A DNA stretch of 64,000 bases, taken from Flagellimonas_A sp039592695. GTDB lineage: Bacteria; Bacteroidota; Bacteroidia; Flavobacteriales; Flavobacteriaceae. The notes beneath the pieces are model-generated. The model ran no database searches, was not told the DNA's origin, and saw only the letters and a list, made by a program, of their open reading frames with translations. Location: NCBI RefSeq assembly GCF_039592695.1, contig NZ_JBBUTK010000001.1:992001-1056000 (forward strand). Reading direction: 5' to 3'. The first letter of the stretch is position 1. Each line of letters opens with the position of its first letter. The translations under genes and the position numbers were made by a program. Below are positions 18,300 to 26,563 of this stretch, one piece after another.

Positions 18300-19385
18300 T
18301 TAAAGCCAACCCTTCTTTTTAAAGAAAATTAACATCCCCAGAAAGATAAGCACGAAGAATCCCCATAGCACAAAATAGCTGTATTTCCATTGCAGTTCAG
18401 GCATGTGCTCAAAATTCATCCCGTAAATACCGGCGAAAAAAGTAAGGGGAATAAAGATAGAGGCCATCACGGTCAGTACTTTCATCACTTCGTTCATCTT
18501 GTTGCTCATATTGGTCATGTACATTTCCATGAGGCTCATCGACATTTCACGGTAAATCTGTAGGCTCTCGTTGATTTCAATACAATGATCTTGGGCATCC
18601 CTTAAAAACAATTTGGTGTCATTTGTAATAAGCGGGTGCTCTGAATCTATGAGTTTATTGACGAGTTCCCTTACGGGTGACACCCATCGGCGAACTTTTA
18701 ATACTTGTTTTTTGAGCAATTGAATCTCTTTGGCTGTATTCTCTGTGGGGTTTTTATACACCTCTTCTTCCAAAAATTCAATTTGATCACTTAAATATTC
18801 CAAAATGATAAAATAGTGGTCAACGATGGCATCGATAAGGGCAAAGAAAAGATAATCACTGCCACGTAATCGTATTCTTCCGTATTTGTTTTGGATGCGT
18901 TCACGTACCCCACTGAACACGTCGTCTTCCAGTTCTTGGAACACTAGAACGCAATTTTTCATCAACACCAGCGCAACATGCTCCCAAACCAGTTTTTTTT
19001 CATCGTTCAAATACAACATTTTCAACACCCCGAAAATGTAATTGTCATATTCATCAATTTTCGGTCTTTGGTGTGTATTGACCGTGTCTTCCATGACCAA
19101 AGGGTTCAGTTCAAAATGTTTTCCGAGCTTTCCTATAAAATCCTCATCGCTTAAACCCACGATATCTATCCATGAAATCAATGGCGGATCCATGTGCTCC
19201 ACGACTTGTTTCAAAGTACCCGGTTTGTGGTGCTCAAAAGTGGTTTCGTTATACTCCAAAACGTTCACCACGGTTTTCAATCCCTCACGTTTACCGAGAT
19301 AGGTAATGGTTCCCGGAGCTTGCCCCATTGTCTTTTGGGCCCTGTGAACTTTCTTGGCCTTTGGTCTTAAGTTGTTTTTTTTCAT
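18300..19385 (-). CDS. corA: CorA-family magnesium/cobalt transporter
   Basis: 361 residues from ATG 19385. The frame extends to 19448, but the extra residues look non-coding and overlap the divergent promoter region. A cytoplasmic alpha/beta domain is followed by a long helix and two C-terminal membrane spans (VMASIFIPLTFFAGI and YFVLWGFFVLIFLGMLIFF), separated by the YGMNFEHMPEL loop carrying the GMN selectivity motif. Expected to form a pentameric inner-membrane Mg2+ channel. Divergent from the DUF418 gene; the shared spacer is about 130 bases. Confidence 0.93.
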   Translation of the reverse strand: MKKNNLRPKAKKVHRAQKTMGQAPGTITYLGKREGLKTVVNVLEYNETTFEHHKPGTLKQVVEHMDPPLISWIDIVGLSDEDFIGKLGKHFELNPLVMEDTVNTHQRPKIDEYDNYIFGVLKMLYLNDEKKLVWEHVALVLMKNCVLVFQELEDDVFSGVRERIQNKYGRIRLRGSDYLFFALIDAIVDHYFIILEYLSDQIEFLEEEVYKNPTENTAKEIQLLKKQVLKVRRWVSPVRELVNKLIDSEHPLITNDTKLFLRDAQDHCIEINESLQIYREMSMSLMEMYMTNMSNKMNEVMKVLTVMASIFIPLTFFAGIYGMNFEHMPELQWKYSYFVLWGFFVLIFLGMLIFFKKKGWL

Positions 19386-19516
19386 GGTTGCCCAGCTACT
19401 GTAAATTGCCATTGAAAATAGCAAATAATTGTCCGCCTGCTTGGGCATTTACCATTTTTTGTAACAATCCAAGGCCAAAGCTGTCAGATAAACGTACCTT
19501 TTCAACCAGAACCATC

Positions 19517-20764
19517 ATGAAAGCGTCCTTAACAACAGCTGTTACCAACAAAAGAATAACCATTATCGATGCCCTTCGGGGTTTTGCATTGGCCGGAATC
19601 GTCATCTGCCATGTGGTCGAAAACTATATTGGTTCCGTACCACCTGCCAACTTCAATGAAGCCGTTCATCAAGGGGTCGCCGATAATATTGTCGATGGAT
19701 TTATAGGCATCTTTCTAAGGGGAAAATTCATTGCTCTGTTTTCGTTCTTGTTCGGACTCAGTTTTTTCATTCAAATGGATAATGGAGATAATAGGGGCGG
19801 TTATTATGGTTGGCGCTTTCTCTGGCGTTTGTTACTGCTGTTTGCCATTGGTTACGTCCATCACTTGTTTTACCGAGGTGACATCCTTACCGTTTACGCC
19901 TTTCTGGGCATCTTTTTGATACCGTTCTACAGGGTCAACAACAAATGGATTTTGGGCATTGCCGCAGTACTGTTTTTCGGATTGGCAAGATTTATTGTCT
20001 TTTACGTTACAAATGGGGAAGGTGTTTTCGGTCCCGTTGAGATGGATCCAAGTTCCCCAAAAGTGTTGACCTATTACGATACCTTGAAAAACGGAACCCT
20101 AGCCGAAGTTTTTGCGACCAACGCAACACAGGGCCATGTGGATAAGGCCGAATTTCAATATGGCATCTTTGGAAGGGGATACTTTACGTTCGCTTTCTTT
20201 CTCATTGGCCTTTATGTGGGCAGGTCTGGTTTCTTTAAGCGATTCAAGGAAGAAAAGAAACTCACCAAAAAGGTGCTTATTTATGCTTCTGTAGCATTGG
20301 TGGTTTTCTTTGGAATCATGGCTACTGCCTTCGCAAGCATGGGTGAGAATTTCAACTTCAACAGCTGGAATGCCATGATAGGGCTTACTGCAATGGATTT
20401 GGCCAACTTTGCCATGACCCTTATCTATATTGCGCTTTTTACAATGCTTTTCAGAAAAGCGAAATGGGAACAGCGATTGGATAAGTTCGCTCCTTATGGC
20501 CGTATGGCCCTGACCAACTATGTTTTTCAAAGCGTCCTGTTCACCTTTATGTTGTTTGGATGGGGTCTTGGACTGATTGGTGAACTACGCCAATTGTACA
20601 CCTTTTTGATTGCCATTGCCTTCATCGCATTACAAATGTGGTTCAGCAAAATCTGGCTAGACCATTTCAAATATGGCCCGTTGGAATGGCTCTGGCGCAG
20701 CGCTACTTTCTTTAAATGGTTCCCAATGAAAAAATCAAAGCCTACTGATGTAGCTGCCGTATAA
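19517..20764 (+). CDS. DUF418 family multispanning membrane protein
   Basis: 415 residues from ATG 19517. A longer reading from 19328 adds 63 unconvincing residues that lie opposite corA. The start RITIIDALRGFALAGIVICHVVENY, an acyltransferase-3-like opening, and the C-terminal block GPLEWLWRSATF are the signatures of DUF418 (YeiB-like). About ten hydrophobic segments are present. Substrate unknown; transport or acyl transfer is possible. The 3' end overlaps the convergent AAA+ gene by 30 bases. Confidence 0.88.
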   Translation: MKASLTTAVTNKRITIIDALRGFALAGIVICHVVENYIGSVPPANFNEAVHQGVADNIVDGFIGIFLRGKFIALFSFLFGLSFFIQMDNGDNRGGYYGWRFLWRLLLLFAIGYVHHLFYRGDILTVYAFLGIFLIPFYRVNNKWILGIAAVLFFGLARFIVFYVTNGEGVFGPVEMDPSSPKVLTYYDTLKNGTLAEVFATNATQGHVDKAEFQYGIFGRGYFTFAFFLIGLYVGRSGFFKRFKEEKKLTKKVLIYASVALVVFFGIMATAFASMGENFNFNSWNAMIGLTAMDLANFAMTLIYIALFTMLFRKAKWEQRLDKFAPYGRMALTNYVFQSVLFTFMLFGWGLGLIGELRQLYTFLIAIAFIALQMWFSKIWLDHFKYGPLEWLWRSATFFKWFPMKKSKPTDVAAV

Positions 20765-22198
20765 ATCCTTGAACTGATACCCTGAAGTGATACGGTGTTT
20801 GCTCAACTTTTTATGGGCTGCCAACCCCCAAAGCAATAATTCCTTTAAAAAGTAGGTGTCTTTCTCTGAAATTTCGGGTTGATGCTCGGCAATCAGTCTA
20901 TTCAAAGGGGCAATGGAATCCAATTTCTTTTGATAGTCTTTATCGGGAATGTCATCCAACAGTTCAAAGCCTTCTTCACTGAAAAACCAATTTACTAATT
21001 CATCGTAAGAAGTTTCCGCATCTTTGCGCTCCAGTTTCGGAATGTCTGGAAAGTATTTCGGAAACAGCGATTTTACCGAATCTTCAATTAAAATCTCAGC
21101 CACGGAGCCTGCTCCCTCTTGCTCGCCTTCATAAACGAGTTCTATTTTTCCCGTGATTGAGGGCACTACGCCCATGAAGTCGGTCAAACGTACTGTAGTG
21201 TCGCCATCACCTGTCAACAAGGCGCGTCGCTCCGCGGAGCTCAACAGGTTTTCCAACGCAGTGATGCTCATTCGGGCACTTACTCCACTTTTGGCATCCA
21301 CATATTCGCTGTTTCGAGCTTCAAAACTGATTTGTTCCAACAGGTCTTTTGCCAGTTCAGGCACATAAATGGATTCTTTTTGACCCTCAACCAAAGCTGC
21401 TTCTTGAGCCGTAATCTGTTTTGCAGTTTCTATATCTTCAGGATAGTGGGTCAAAATCTGTGAGCCAATTCGATCCTTTAGCGGCGTGACAATGCTACCG
21501 CGGTTCGTGTAATCTTCTGGATTTGCCGTGAAGATAAACTGGATGTCCAATGGCAATCGTAATTTAAATCCACGAATCTGTATGTCACCCTCTTGTAGTA
21601 TGTTAAATAGTGATACTTGAATTCTTGCTTGAAGGTCAGGCAATTCATTGATAACGAAAATGGAACGGTTCGCACGTGGAATCATTCCGAAATGGATTAC
21701 CCTGTCATCGGCATAGCTCAATTTCAAATTGGCCGCTTTGATGGGATCCACGTCTCCAATTAAATCCGCAACGGTCACATCGGGTGTGGCAAGTTTTTCG
21801 GAAAATCGTTCGTCACGGGGCAACCACGTAATAGGAGTTTCACCGCCCTTTTCAGCAATCAAATTTACCGCATATCGTGAAATGGGATGAAACGGGTCAT
21901 CATTGATTTCAGAACCTTCCACTACGGGAATGTACTCATCCAACAAGTTGACCATCAACCGGGCCAATCGGGTCTTGGCTTGGCCACGTAGTCCTAAAAG
22001 GTTGATATTATGGCGTGAAAGAATGGCCCGTTCCAATTCGGGAATTACGGAATTTTCATAGCCCCAAACGCCTTCGAACACCTGTTCTTTCTTCTTCAAT
22101 TTGCAAATGAGGTTGTCACGAAGCTCGTCTTTGATGCTTTTCGATTCGTAGCCTGCCTTTTTGAGGTCGCCCAGTGTTTTGATGTTTTTAATGTCCAA
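20735..22198 (-). CDS. AAA+ ATPase, magnesium-chelatase/MoxR-like
   Basis: 487 residues. The Walker A region is INLLGLRGQAKTRLARLM, a variant in which Ala replaces the glycine before Lys. Walker B is FVINELPDL. VSLFNILQEGDIQIRGFKLRLPLDIQFIFTANPEDYTNRG contains the sensor 1 Asn and the BchI-like inserts. Such ATPases work with a von Willebrand A protein to insert metals or remodel target complexes. The next gene on the strand upstream is exactly such a VWA protein, separated by a repeat-filled 135-base spacer. Target unknown. Confidence 0.88.
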   Translation of the reverse strand: MDIKNIKTLGDLKKAGYESKSIKDELRDNLICKLKKKEQVFEGVWGYENSVIPELERAILSRHNINLLGLRGQAKTRLARLMVNLLDEYIPVVEGSEINDDPFHPISRYAVNLIAEKGGETPITWLPRDERFSEKLATPDVTVADLIGDVDPIKAANLKLSYADDRVIHFGMIPRANRSIFVINELPDLQARIQVSLFNILQEGDIQIRGFKLRLPLDIQFIFTANPEDYTNRGSIVTPLKDRIGSQILTHYPEDIETAKQITAQEAALVEGQKESIYVPELAKDLLEQISFEARNSEYVDAKSGVSARMSITALENLLSSAERRALLTGDGDTTVRLTDFMGVVPSITGKIELVYEGEQEGAGSVAEILIEDSVKSLFPKYFPDIPKLERKDAETSYDELVNWFFSEEGFELLDDIPDKDYQKKLDSIAPLNRLIAEHQPEISEKDTYFLKELLLWGLAAHKKLSKHRITSGYQFKDLYGSYISRL

Positions 22199-22212
22199 TT
22201 CAATATGTTTTT

Positions 22213-22270
22213 ACACCCCTAAATTTGTGTCTTCCTCTCGCTCCTAAACTCGCTCGTCGGAGACAAGAAG
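22213..22270. repeat. Dispersed repeat with CCCCT...AGGGG ends, copy 1
   Basis: Nearly identical to 42663-42726: both start ACACCCCTAAA, share TTGTGTCTTCCTCTCGCTCC and end CGGAGACAAGAAGGGG, with only a few substitutions. The ends are short inverted repeats (CCCCT/AGGGG), as in small non-autonomous elements. It lies between the VWA and AAA+ genes. Confidence 0.8.
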
Positions 22271-22295
22271 GGGGCAATAGATTCATTATATTTTG

Positions 22296-22333
22296 AATTC
22301 TAAAATCGTACTTTGTACTTCTAACTTCGTACT
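22296..22333. repeat. Degenerate TTCTAACTTCGTACTT repeat tract
   Basis: A low-complexity stretch built from TACTT, TTCTAA and TTCGTA words, just before the start side of the VWA gene. The same words occur in spacers at 23575, 25620, 31436, 35665, 36530 and 42737. Confidence 0.6.
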
Positions 22334-23515
22334 TTATTTAATTCTTTTTCTTCTGTTGTTTTCGTAATCTTCAAATATCATTTCACCCAGTCCTTTTAAG
22401 CCCGTATAAAACGCCTTCCCCTTGTTAGCTTGGGTAAATTCCCGTACAAACTGCATCAGATAGGGGTCTTGGGCAATCATAAAGGTCGTGATAGGAATGT
22501 GCAATTTCCTCGCCTGCTGCGCCATGGCGTAACATTTCTCAACAATGTAATCATCCAATCCCACGCTGTTCTTGTAATAATCGCCGTTGGACAAACGTAA
22601 ACAGCTTGGCTTTCCATCCGTAATCATAAAAATCTGTTTGTTGGTGTTACGCTTGCGGCGTAACATATCCATTGCGAGCTGCAATCCGGCCACCGTGTTG
22701 GTGTGATACGGCCCAACCTTCAAATACGGTAACTCCTTGATGGGTATGGGCCAAGCATCATTGCCGAACACCAAAATGTCCAGGGTGTCCTTCGGGTATC
22801 GTGTCGTAATCAGTTCCGCCAAGGCCATCGCCACTTTTTTCGCAGGCGTGATGCGGTCTTCACCGTAGAGAATCATGCTATGACTGATATCAATCATCAG
22901 CACCGTGCTCATTTGGGCTTTGTATTCCGTATCCTCAACGACCAAATCACCCTCATTCAACATAAAGTTGCCGATGCCGTGATTGACCTGTGCATTTTTA
23001 AGGCTTTCCGTCATTGAAATTCGATCCAAAGCATCTCCAAATCGGTATTCTCGAAACTCACCGGAATGCTCATCACCTTGCCCCAATTTTCCGGTTTTAT
23101 GGTTGCCTGAACCGCTGCGTTTTAACTTTCCAAAGATTTGGTCCAGCGCACGTTTACGGAGCAGCTGCTCCAATTTGGCCGTGATGCTAATCTTACCCTT
23201 TTTTCCCTCGCCATCTTCACCATCCTCTTCTGCTTCCCCCATTTCGTTCAACGCTTCTTGATAACTGTCGGGGTCAAACTCTTCGCGTATGTAGCCTTTG
23301 TTCTTTAAATCCTCGATAAAATCGTCAATGGTATAGTCATCATCCGTAAGTTCGTACTCCTTATCCAATTCGCGCAACCAATCGATGGCCTCATCAAAAT
23401 CCCCTGAAGTGTGGGTAATGAGTTCTTGAAAAATCTCAAAAAGCTTCTCGAAAGGAGTTTGGTCAGGCGCTTCATAGGTAGTGAAACGAAATCCTTTTCT
23501 TTTTTCCATAGCCAT
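22334..23515 (-). CDS. Von Willebrand factor A domain protein, partner of the AAA+ ATPase
   Basis: 393 residues. The C-terminal half is a VWA domain with MIDAS motif MIDISHSM, Thr in NTVAGLQLAMDML and Asp in MITDGKPSC. The N-terminal half is charged and helical with a Gly/Glu linker (GEAEEDGEDGEGKKGK). Cytoplasmic by composition. ATPase plus VWA pairs form chelatase-like machines. The start may be Met1 or Met3 (MEKRKGF). It probably shares a transcript with the ATPase gene, although a repeat has entered the spacer. Confidence 0.88.
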   Translation of the reverse strand: MAMEKRKGFRFTTYEAPDQTPFEKLFEIFQELITHTSGDFDEAIDWLRELDKEYELTDDDYTIDDFIEDLKNKGYIREEFDPDSYQEALNEMGEAEEDGEDGEGKKGKISITAKLEQLLRKRALDQIFGKLKRSGSGNHKTGKLGQGDEHSGEFREYRFGDALDRISMTESLKNAQVNHGIGNFMLNEGDLVVEDTEYKAQMSTVLMIDISHSMILYGEDRITPAKKVAMALAELITTRYPKDTLDILVFGNDAWPIPIKELPYLKVGPYHTNTVAGLQLAMDMLRRKRNTNKQIFMITDGKPSCLRLSNGDYYKNSVGLDDYIVEKCYAMAQQARKLHIPITTFMIAQDPYLMQFVREFTQANKGKAFYTGLKGLGEMIFEDYENNRRKRIK

Positions 23516-23574
23516 CTGTTAAAGTTACGGCATTCTCTGAAGCGAAAAAATCTTTTAAGAAAAGTTAACGCATC

Positions 23575-23780
23575 TAAAGTTGGAAGTGCGAAATACGAAG
23601 TTAGAAGTGGGAAGTACAACAGATGCAGATGCTAGATGCTCGGTGCACAATGCTGACTTTTGAAGTTTGAGGTTTAGGTTTTACTACAGAATACTTTTTT
23701 CCTCGTAACTTTTACCTTGTACTTCTAACCTTGTACCTAGCACTTAAAATTTATATTTCTGATTTCGTATTTCCTATTTT
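23575..23780. repeat. Fold-back repeat: purine-rich left arm, pyrimidine-rich right arm
   Basis: The 271-base spacer contains a left arm of words like GAAGTGCGAAATACGAAG and TTAGAAGTGG (23575-23620), about 80 bases of other sequence, then a right arm of complementary words such as TTGTACTTCTAACCTTGTAC (23700-23780). The arms could pair imperfectly. No gene is visible in it. Confidence 0.6.
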
Positions 23781-23786
23781 TAGTGG

Positions 23787-24587
23787 ATGAAGTCAATTTT
23801 GGAAGGATTTCTTTCCACTCCTCCCCTTTGGAAAAACCAACAGTTCGGACTGCAACAGTTTGTGTTTCCTGACATGGATTTGGCATCCGTGGATTCATTC
23901 GAGTTACCGACCAATCTTCGGCTGGGGCATCAGATGGAGTACGTGTTCAAACATCTCATCTCAGAGTCGCAAGAATATGATGTGGTGTTGAGCAACCTAT
24001 TGATTGAAGAGGGGAAAGCCCGTGTTGGGGAACTGGATTTTATTCTGAAGGATTTGAAAACGAAAAAATACCTTCACGTAGAGCTGGCCTATAAGTTCTA
24101 TATCATTAATCCTGAGATTTCAGAACCTATCTATCGTTTGATGGGCCCCAATAAAAGGGATATGTTCCATACCAAACTGGACAAGCTCAAAGAAAAACAG
24201 TTGCCCCTGCTCCATCATCACAGTCTCATACCATATTGGGAAGCCCATGACATCAATCCCGTGGAAATTGAGCAACAATGCTGTTTTAAGGCGCAGCTTT
24301 TCGAGCCTTTTTATGGGCAGACTTCCATTCGCCCCCTGAATAGCGACTGTATTTCAGGGAAATGGATTCGCTTTGATGATTTTAACTCCAAAGATTTTAA
24401 AGAAGCCCGATACTACATCCCCAGAAAACTGGAATGGGTGCTCACTCCCCACTCCAACGTAATTTGGATGAACCACTTTGAAACCCTAATGGAAGTCAAC
24501 CTGAGAATGGTCAAAGAGAACGCTCCGATGCTTTGGATGAAACGACCATCGGGAGAAATAGAAAAGCTTTTTGTAGTGTGGTGGTAA
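23787..24587 (+). CDS. DUF1853 family protein
   Basis: 266 residues. The N-terminal part contains LRLGHQMEYVFKHLI, then ARVGELDFILKD and YLHVELAYKFYI. This Glu...Asp...Glu-x-Lys pattern is what a PD-(D/E)xK nuclease-like core would look like and is typical of DUF1853. The middle has HHSLIPYWEAHDINPVEIEQQCCFKAQLF. No function is established. Monocistronic on the plus strand, bounded by repeats on both sides. Confidence 0.75.
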   Translation: MKSILEGFLSTPPLWKNQQFGLQQFVFPDMDLASVDSFELPTNLRLGHQMEYVFKHLISESQEYDVVLSNLLIEEGKARVGELDFILKDLKTKKYLHVELAYKFYIINPEISEPIYRLMGPNKRDMFHTKLDKLKEKQLPLLHHHSLIPYWEAHDINPVEIEQQCCFKAQLFEPFYGQTSIRPLNSDCISGKWIRFDDFNSKDFKEARYYIPRKLEWVLTPHSNVIWMNHFETLMEVNLRMVKENAPMLWMKRPSGEIEKLFVVWW

Positions 24588-24608
24588 TAAAAGGAAAATA
24601 AATCCAAC

Positions 24609-24671
24609 CACCCTTCCGTCTTATTAGCCATAGGCGAATAAGCCACCTTCCCCTGGTTAGGGGAGGCAGCT
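24609..24671. repeat. Direct repeat, copy 1 (AAGCCACCTTCCCCTGGTTA)
   Basis: Shares CTTCCGTCTT, GCGAATAAGCC/GCGGATAAGCC and ACCTTCCCCTGGTTAGGGG with 25449-25505. Its 3' part can form a hairpin (CCCCTggttAGGGG). The two copies bracket the secreted-protein gene at 24781-25221. Confidence 0.75.
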
Positions 24672-24722
24672 TTTTAGTATCTATTCTTACGTAGAGAAGA
24701 ATCAATCACTTTACATAAAAAA

Positions 24723-24756
24723 AGCCTCCTCCCGATAGCTGTCGGGATGGAAGGCC
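24723..24756 (-). terminator. Terminator of the secreted-protein gene
   Basis: On the minus strand an imperfect stem (GCCTTCCATCCCGA / TCGGGAGGAGGC) is followed by seven T, 25 bases after the stop of the gene at 24781. Confidence 0.8.
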
Positions 24757-24780
24757 TTCACTAGCAACCTACAAATCGAC

Positions 24781-25221
24781 CTAACGCTTGAAAATATAGC
24801 GTGTAATGAAAATGCCATTGGCATCCCCTTTTCCACCGGCACTTTCGACCGCACTCGTCACAAAGGCCAATTCCCATCCTTCAGCAATCATGGTATTGAT
24901 TTTAGAAGTAATCAGGGCGTCATTGGCCGCGATGTTCTGAAAGCGGATACCCCCCAGATTAAAGAAGTTCAACAATTTGGTTTCCTCGAAATTCTTGACC
25001 CGAATATCACTGCGGCTGGACTTATTGCGGGTATTGTCTTCATCCGTCTGTACACTGGTGTATTCTTGGTAATCCTTGTCTTCTTGGACGTTGATGATTC
25101 GTGAACGGCCCAATCCGCTGGGCACAATGGATTCTACGCTCGTGATTATTTTATACTCCTGCGCGTTTGCGCCAAAAAGGGTTACCAAACCCAACATTAC
25201 GGTACATACTATTCGTTTCAT
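24781..25221 (-). CDS. Exported protein of unknown function
   Basis: 146 residues from ATG 25221, which begins a clean signal peptide (MKRIVCTVMLGLVTLFGANAQ); the longer frame to 25275 has no sensible N-terminus. The mature part has charged beta strands and ends AFVTSAVESAGGKGDANGIFITRYIFKR, reminiscent of small DUF4177-like sheets (a Trp in MIAEGWELAFV), though I would not assign it. It has its own terminator and is bracketed by direct repeats. Confidence 0.65.
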   Translation of the reverse strand: MKRIVCTVMLGLVTLFGANAQEYKIITSVESIVPSGLGRSRIINVQEDKDYQEYTSVQTDEDNTRNKSSRSDIRVKNFEETKLLNFFNLGGIRFQNIAANDALITSKINTMIAEGWELAFVTSAVESAGGKGDANGIFITRYIFKR

Positions 25222-25327
25222 GTAATTTGTTTTTATGTTCAGTTCAAAGACAACTGTGGATTTATAGGGTTGCATAGCTTAGGTAGGTGGATGAAGTTTT
25301 GAGAATACTTTAACACAAGTTATTAAT

Positions 25328-25420
25328 TGTCCCCTGGAGGGGACAGCGCAATTTAGCGTTGCGAAATAAGCAGGGGTGTTTTTCTACACCCCCCTAAGCC
25401 CCCTCAAGGGGGGAATCCCA
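25328..25420. repeat. GC-rich intergenic repeat (CCCCTGGAGGGG ... CCCCTCAAGGGG)
   Basis: Two hairpin-forming blocks, TCCCCTGGAGGGGAC and AGCCCCCTCAAGGGGGGAA, flank AAATAAGCAGGGGTGTTTTT. The same vocabulary (ACACCCCT, CCCCTCTCAAGAGGGG) appears at 41300-41385. No coding capacity. Confidence 0.65.
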
Positions 25421-25448
25421 ATAAAATGCCTTGTTCTAAGAAATTTTC

Positions 25449-25505
25449 TTCCGTCTTTTCCGCCTCTGGCGGATAAGCCACCTTCCCCTGGTTAGGGGAA
25501 GGAGC
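25449..25505. repeat. Direct repeat, copy 2
   Basis: Second copy of the element at 24609-24671, same orientation, with hairpin CCGCCTCTGGCGG in place of the first copy's AGCCATAGGCG. Confidence 0.75.
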
Positions 25506-25570
25506 CATTATTTCAAGAACACTGTATATGATCCATTTAACCAATAACATTTAATCATTAACCAAAAAAA

Positions 25571-25596
25571 GTGCCGAGCGCTAGCAACCCGACACC
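25571..25596 (-). terminator. Terminator of the TonB receptor/DUF4249 operon
   Basis: On the minus strand GTGTCG pairs with CGGCAC around a 13-base loop and is followed by seven T. It lies about 120 bases beyond the DUF4249 stop, with repeat sequence between. Confidence 0.6.
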
Positions 25597-25619
25597 TTCA
25601 CACATCAAACCAAATGAAT

Positions 25620-25706
25620 TTAGAATGTAAAGTTTAGAATTTAGAGTAGTTCAAGTAATACACTCTACATTCGCACTTCTACATTCGTACTTCTAAATTC
25701 GTCCCT
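25620..25706. repeat. Compact fold-back repeat
   Basis: Left words AGAATGTAAAGTTTAGAATT and TTAGAGTAG are answered within 30 bases by ACTCTACATTCGCACTTCTA and CGTACTTCTAAATTCG, which are their imperfect reverse complements. It sits immediately downstream of the DUF4249 stop. Confidence 0.65.
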
Positions 25707-25714
25707 CGTGTACC

Positions 25715-26560
25715 TCACTCGTCTTCCACAAAAATGTAGCTCGTCCTGACCACCTCGGTCAATCGAAAATACCCAAAGGCATAATTATCCGGATTGGTTT
25801 CATTGATGACGTTGCCCTTTACCGATACGGGAGTGGTTTCAAAGATGCCCACGCCACCCAATTGGTCAATCAAAATTTTGATATAGTCATAATACGCTCG
25901 GGAAATCCCATACATCTCAATATCCACCACATCACCTGCCTCAAAAGGGGGAATATCTTCTTCATCCTCAATTTCGTACCACCAATCAATTTCATTGCCG
26001 TTCACAAATTCATCTTCGGCATATTCCAAATCGGGCAATAAATCCCCTTGACGTTGAAATTTAAAAAGGTAATTGTCCCCTTCCGTCTCGGGGTCGGTGA
26101 AAACGATGTGAACCTCCAACAGTTCTTCATCAAAACCATCTTCCCGGTCTTGAAAAACATCGGTAATGTCAGTAACAGGGGTCATGGTCTCTTGTGCAGT
26201 GTACACTTCTCCATTGTATTCGATACGAAGGGAATACGATTGCCCCATTACAGGTTCAAAACTGGTGGTACGATATTCACCGTTGTTTTGGTCAACAAAG
26301 TCGTAGGTTTCCCCGCTTGAATCATTGGTGACCGTAACCAAAGCCCCAGTCACGTCAATGATGTTGTCTTCATCAAAGAAAGGTGTGGATTTTCGTAAGC
26401 GGATGGTCTGCACGCGGCCATTGGTGCCCTTTTCCCAATCGATGGAGGCTTCCACCACCAAACGTTCAGGGCCGTTCTGCACTTCAACATCGACCACATC
26501 GGTGCAAGACGCAAAATAGGCGATAAACAATACTATTGTTATTCTTGTTAGTGTTTTCAT
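25715..26560 (-). CDS. DUF4249 domain lipoprotein
   Basis: 281 residues. A lipoprotein signal with lipobox FASC precedes an opening typical of DUF4249 (GPERLVVEASIDW), then a beta-rich domain with VTVTNDSSGETYDF and QSYSLRIEYNGEVYTAQE. These lipoproteins regularly accompany TonB receptors in Bacteroidota and are thought to be their surface partners. The start is 3 bases after the receptor stop, so the two are co-translated. Substrate unknown. Confidence 0.88.
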   Translation of the reverse strand: MKTLTRITIVLFIAYFASCTDVVDVEVQNGPERLVVEASIDWEKGTNGRVQTIRLRKSTPFFDEDNIIDVTGALVTVTNDSSGETYDFVDQNNGEYRTTSFEPVMGQSYSLRIEYNGEVYTAQETMTPVTDITDVFQDREDGFDEELLEVHIVFTDPETEGDNYLFKFQRQGDLLPDLEYAEDEFVNGNEIDWWYEIEDEEDIPPFEAGDVVDIEMYGISRAYYDYIKILIDQLGGVGIFETTPVSVKGNVINETNPDNYAFGYFRLTEVVRTSYIFVEDE

Positions 26561-26563
26561 GTC

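Noticed and set aside
19328..19516. N-terminal extension of the DUF418 protein
   Set aside because: It lies opposite the corA start, has no family similarity, and the conserved DALRGFALAG block begins shortly after ATG 19517.
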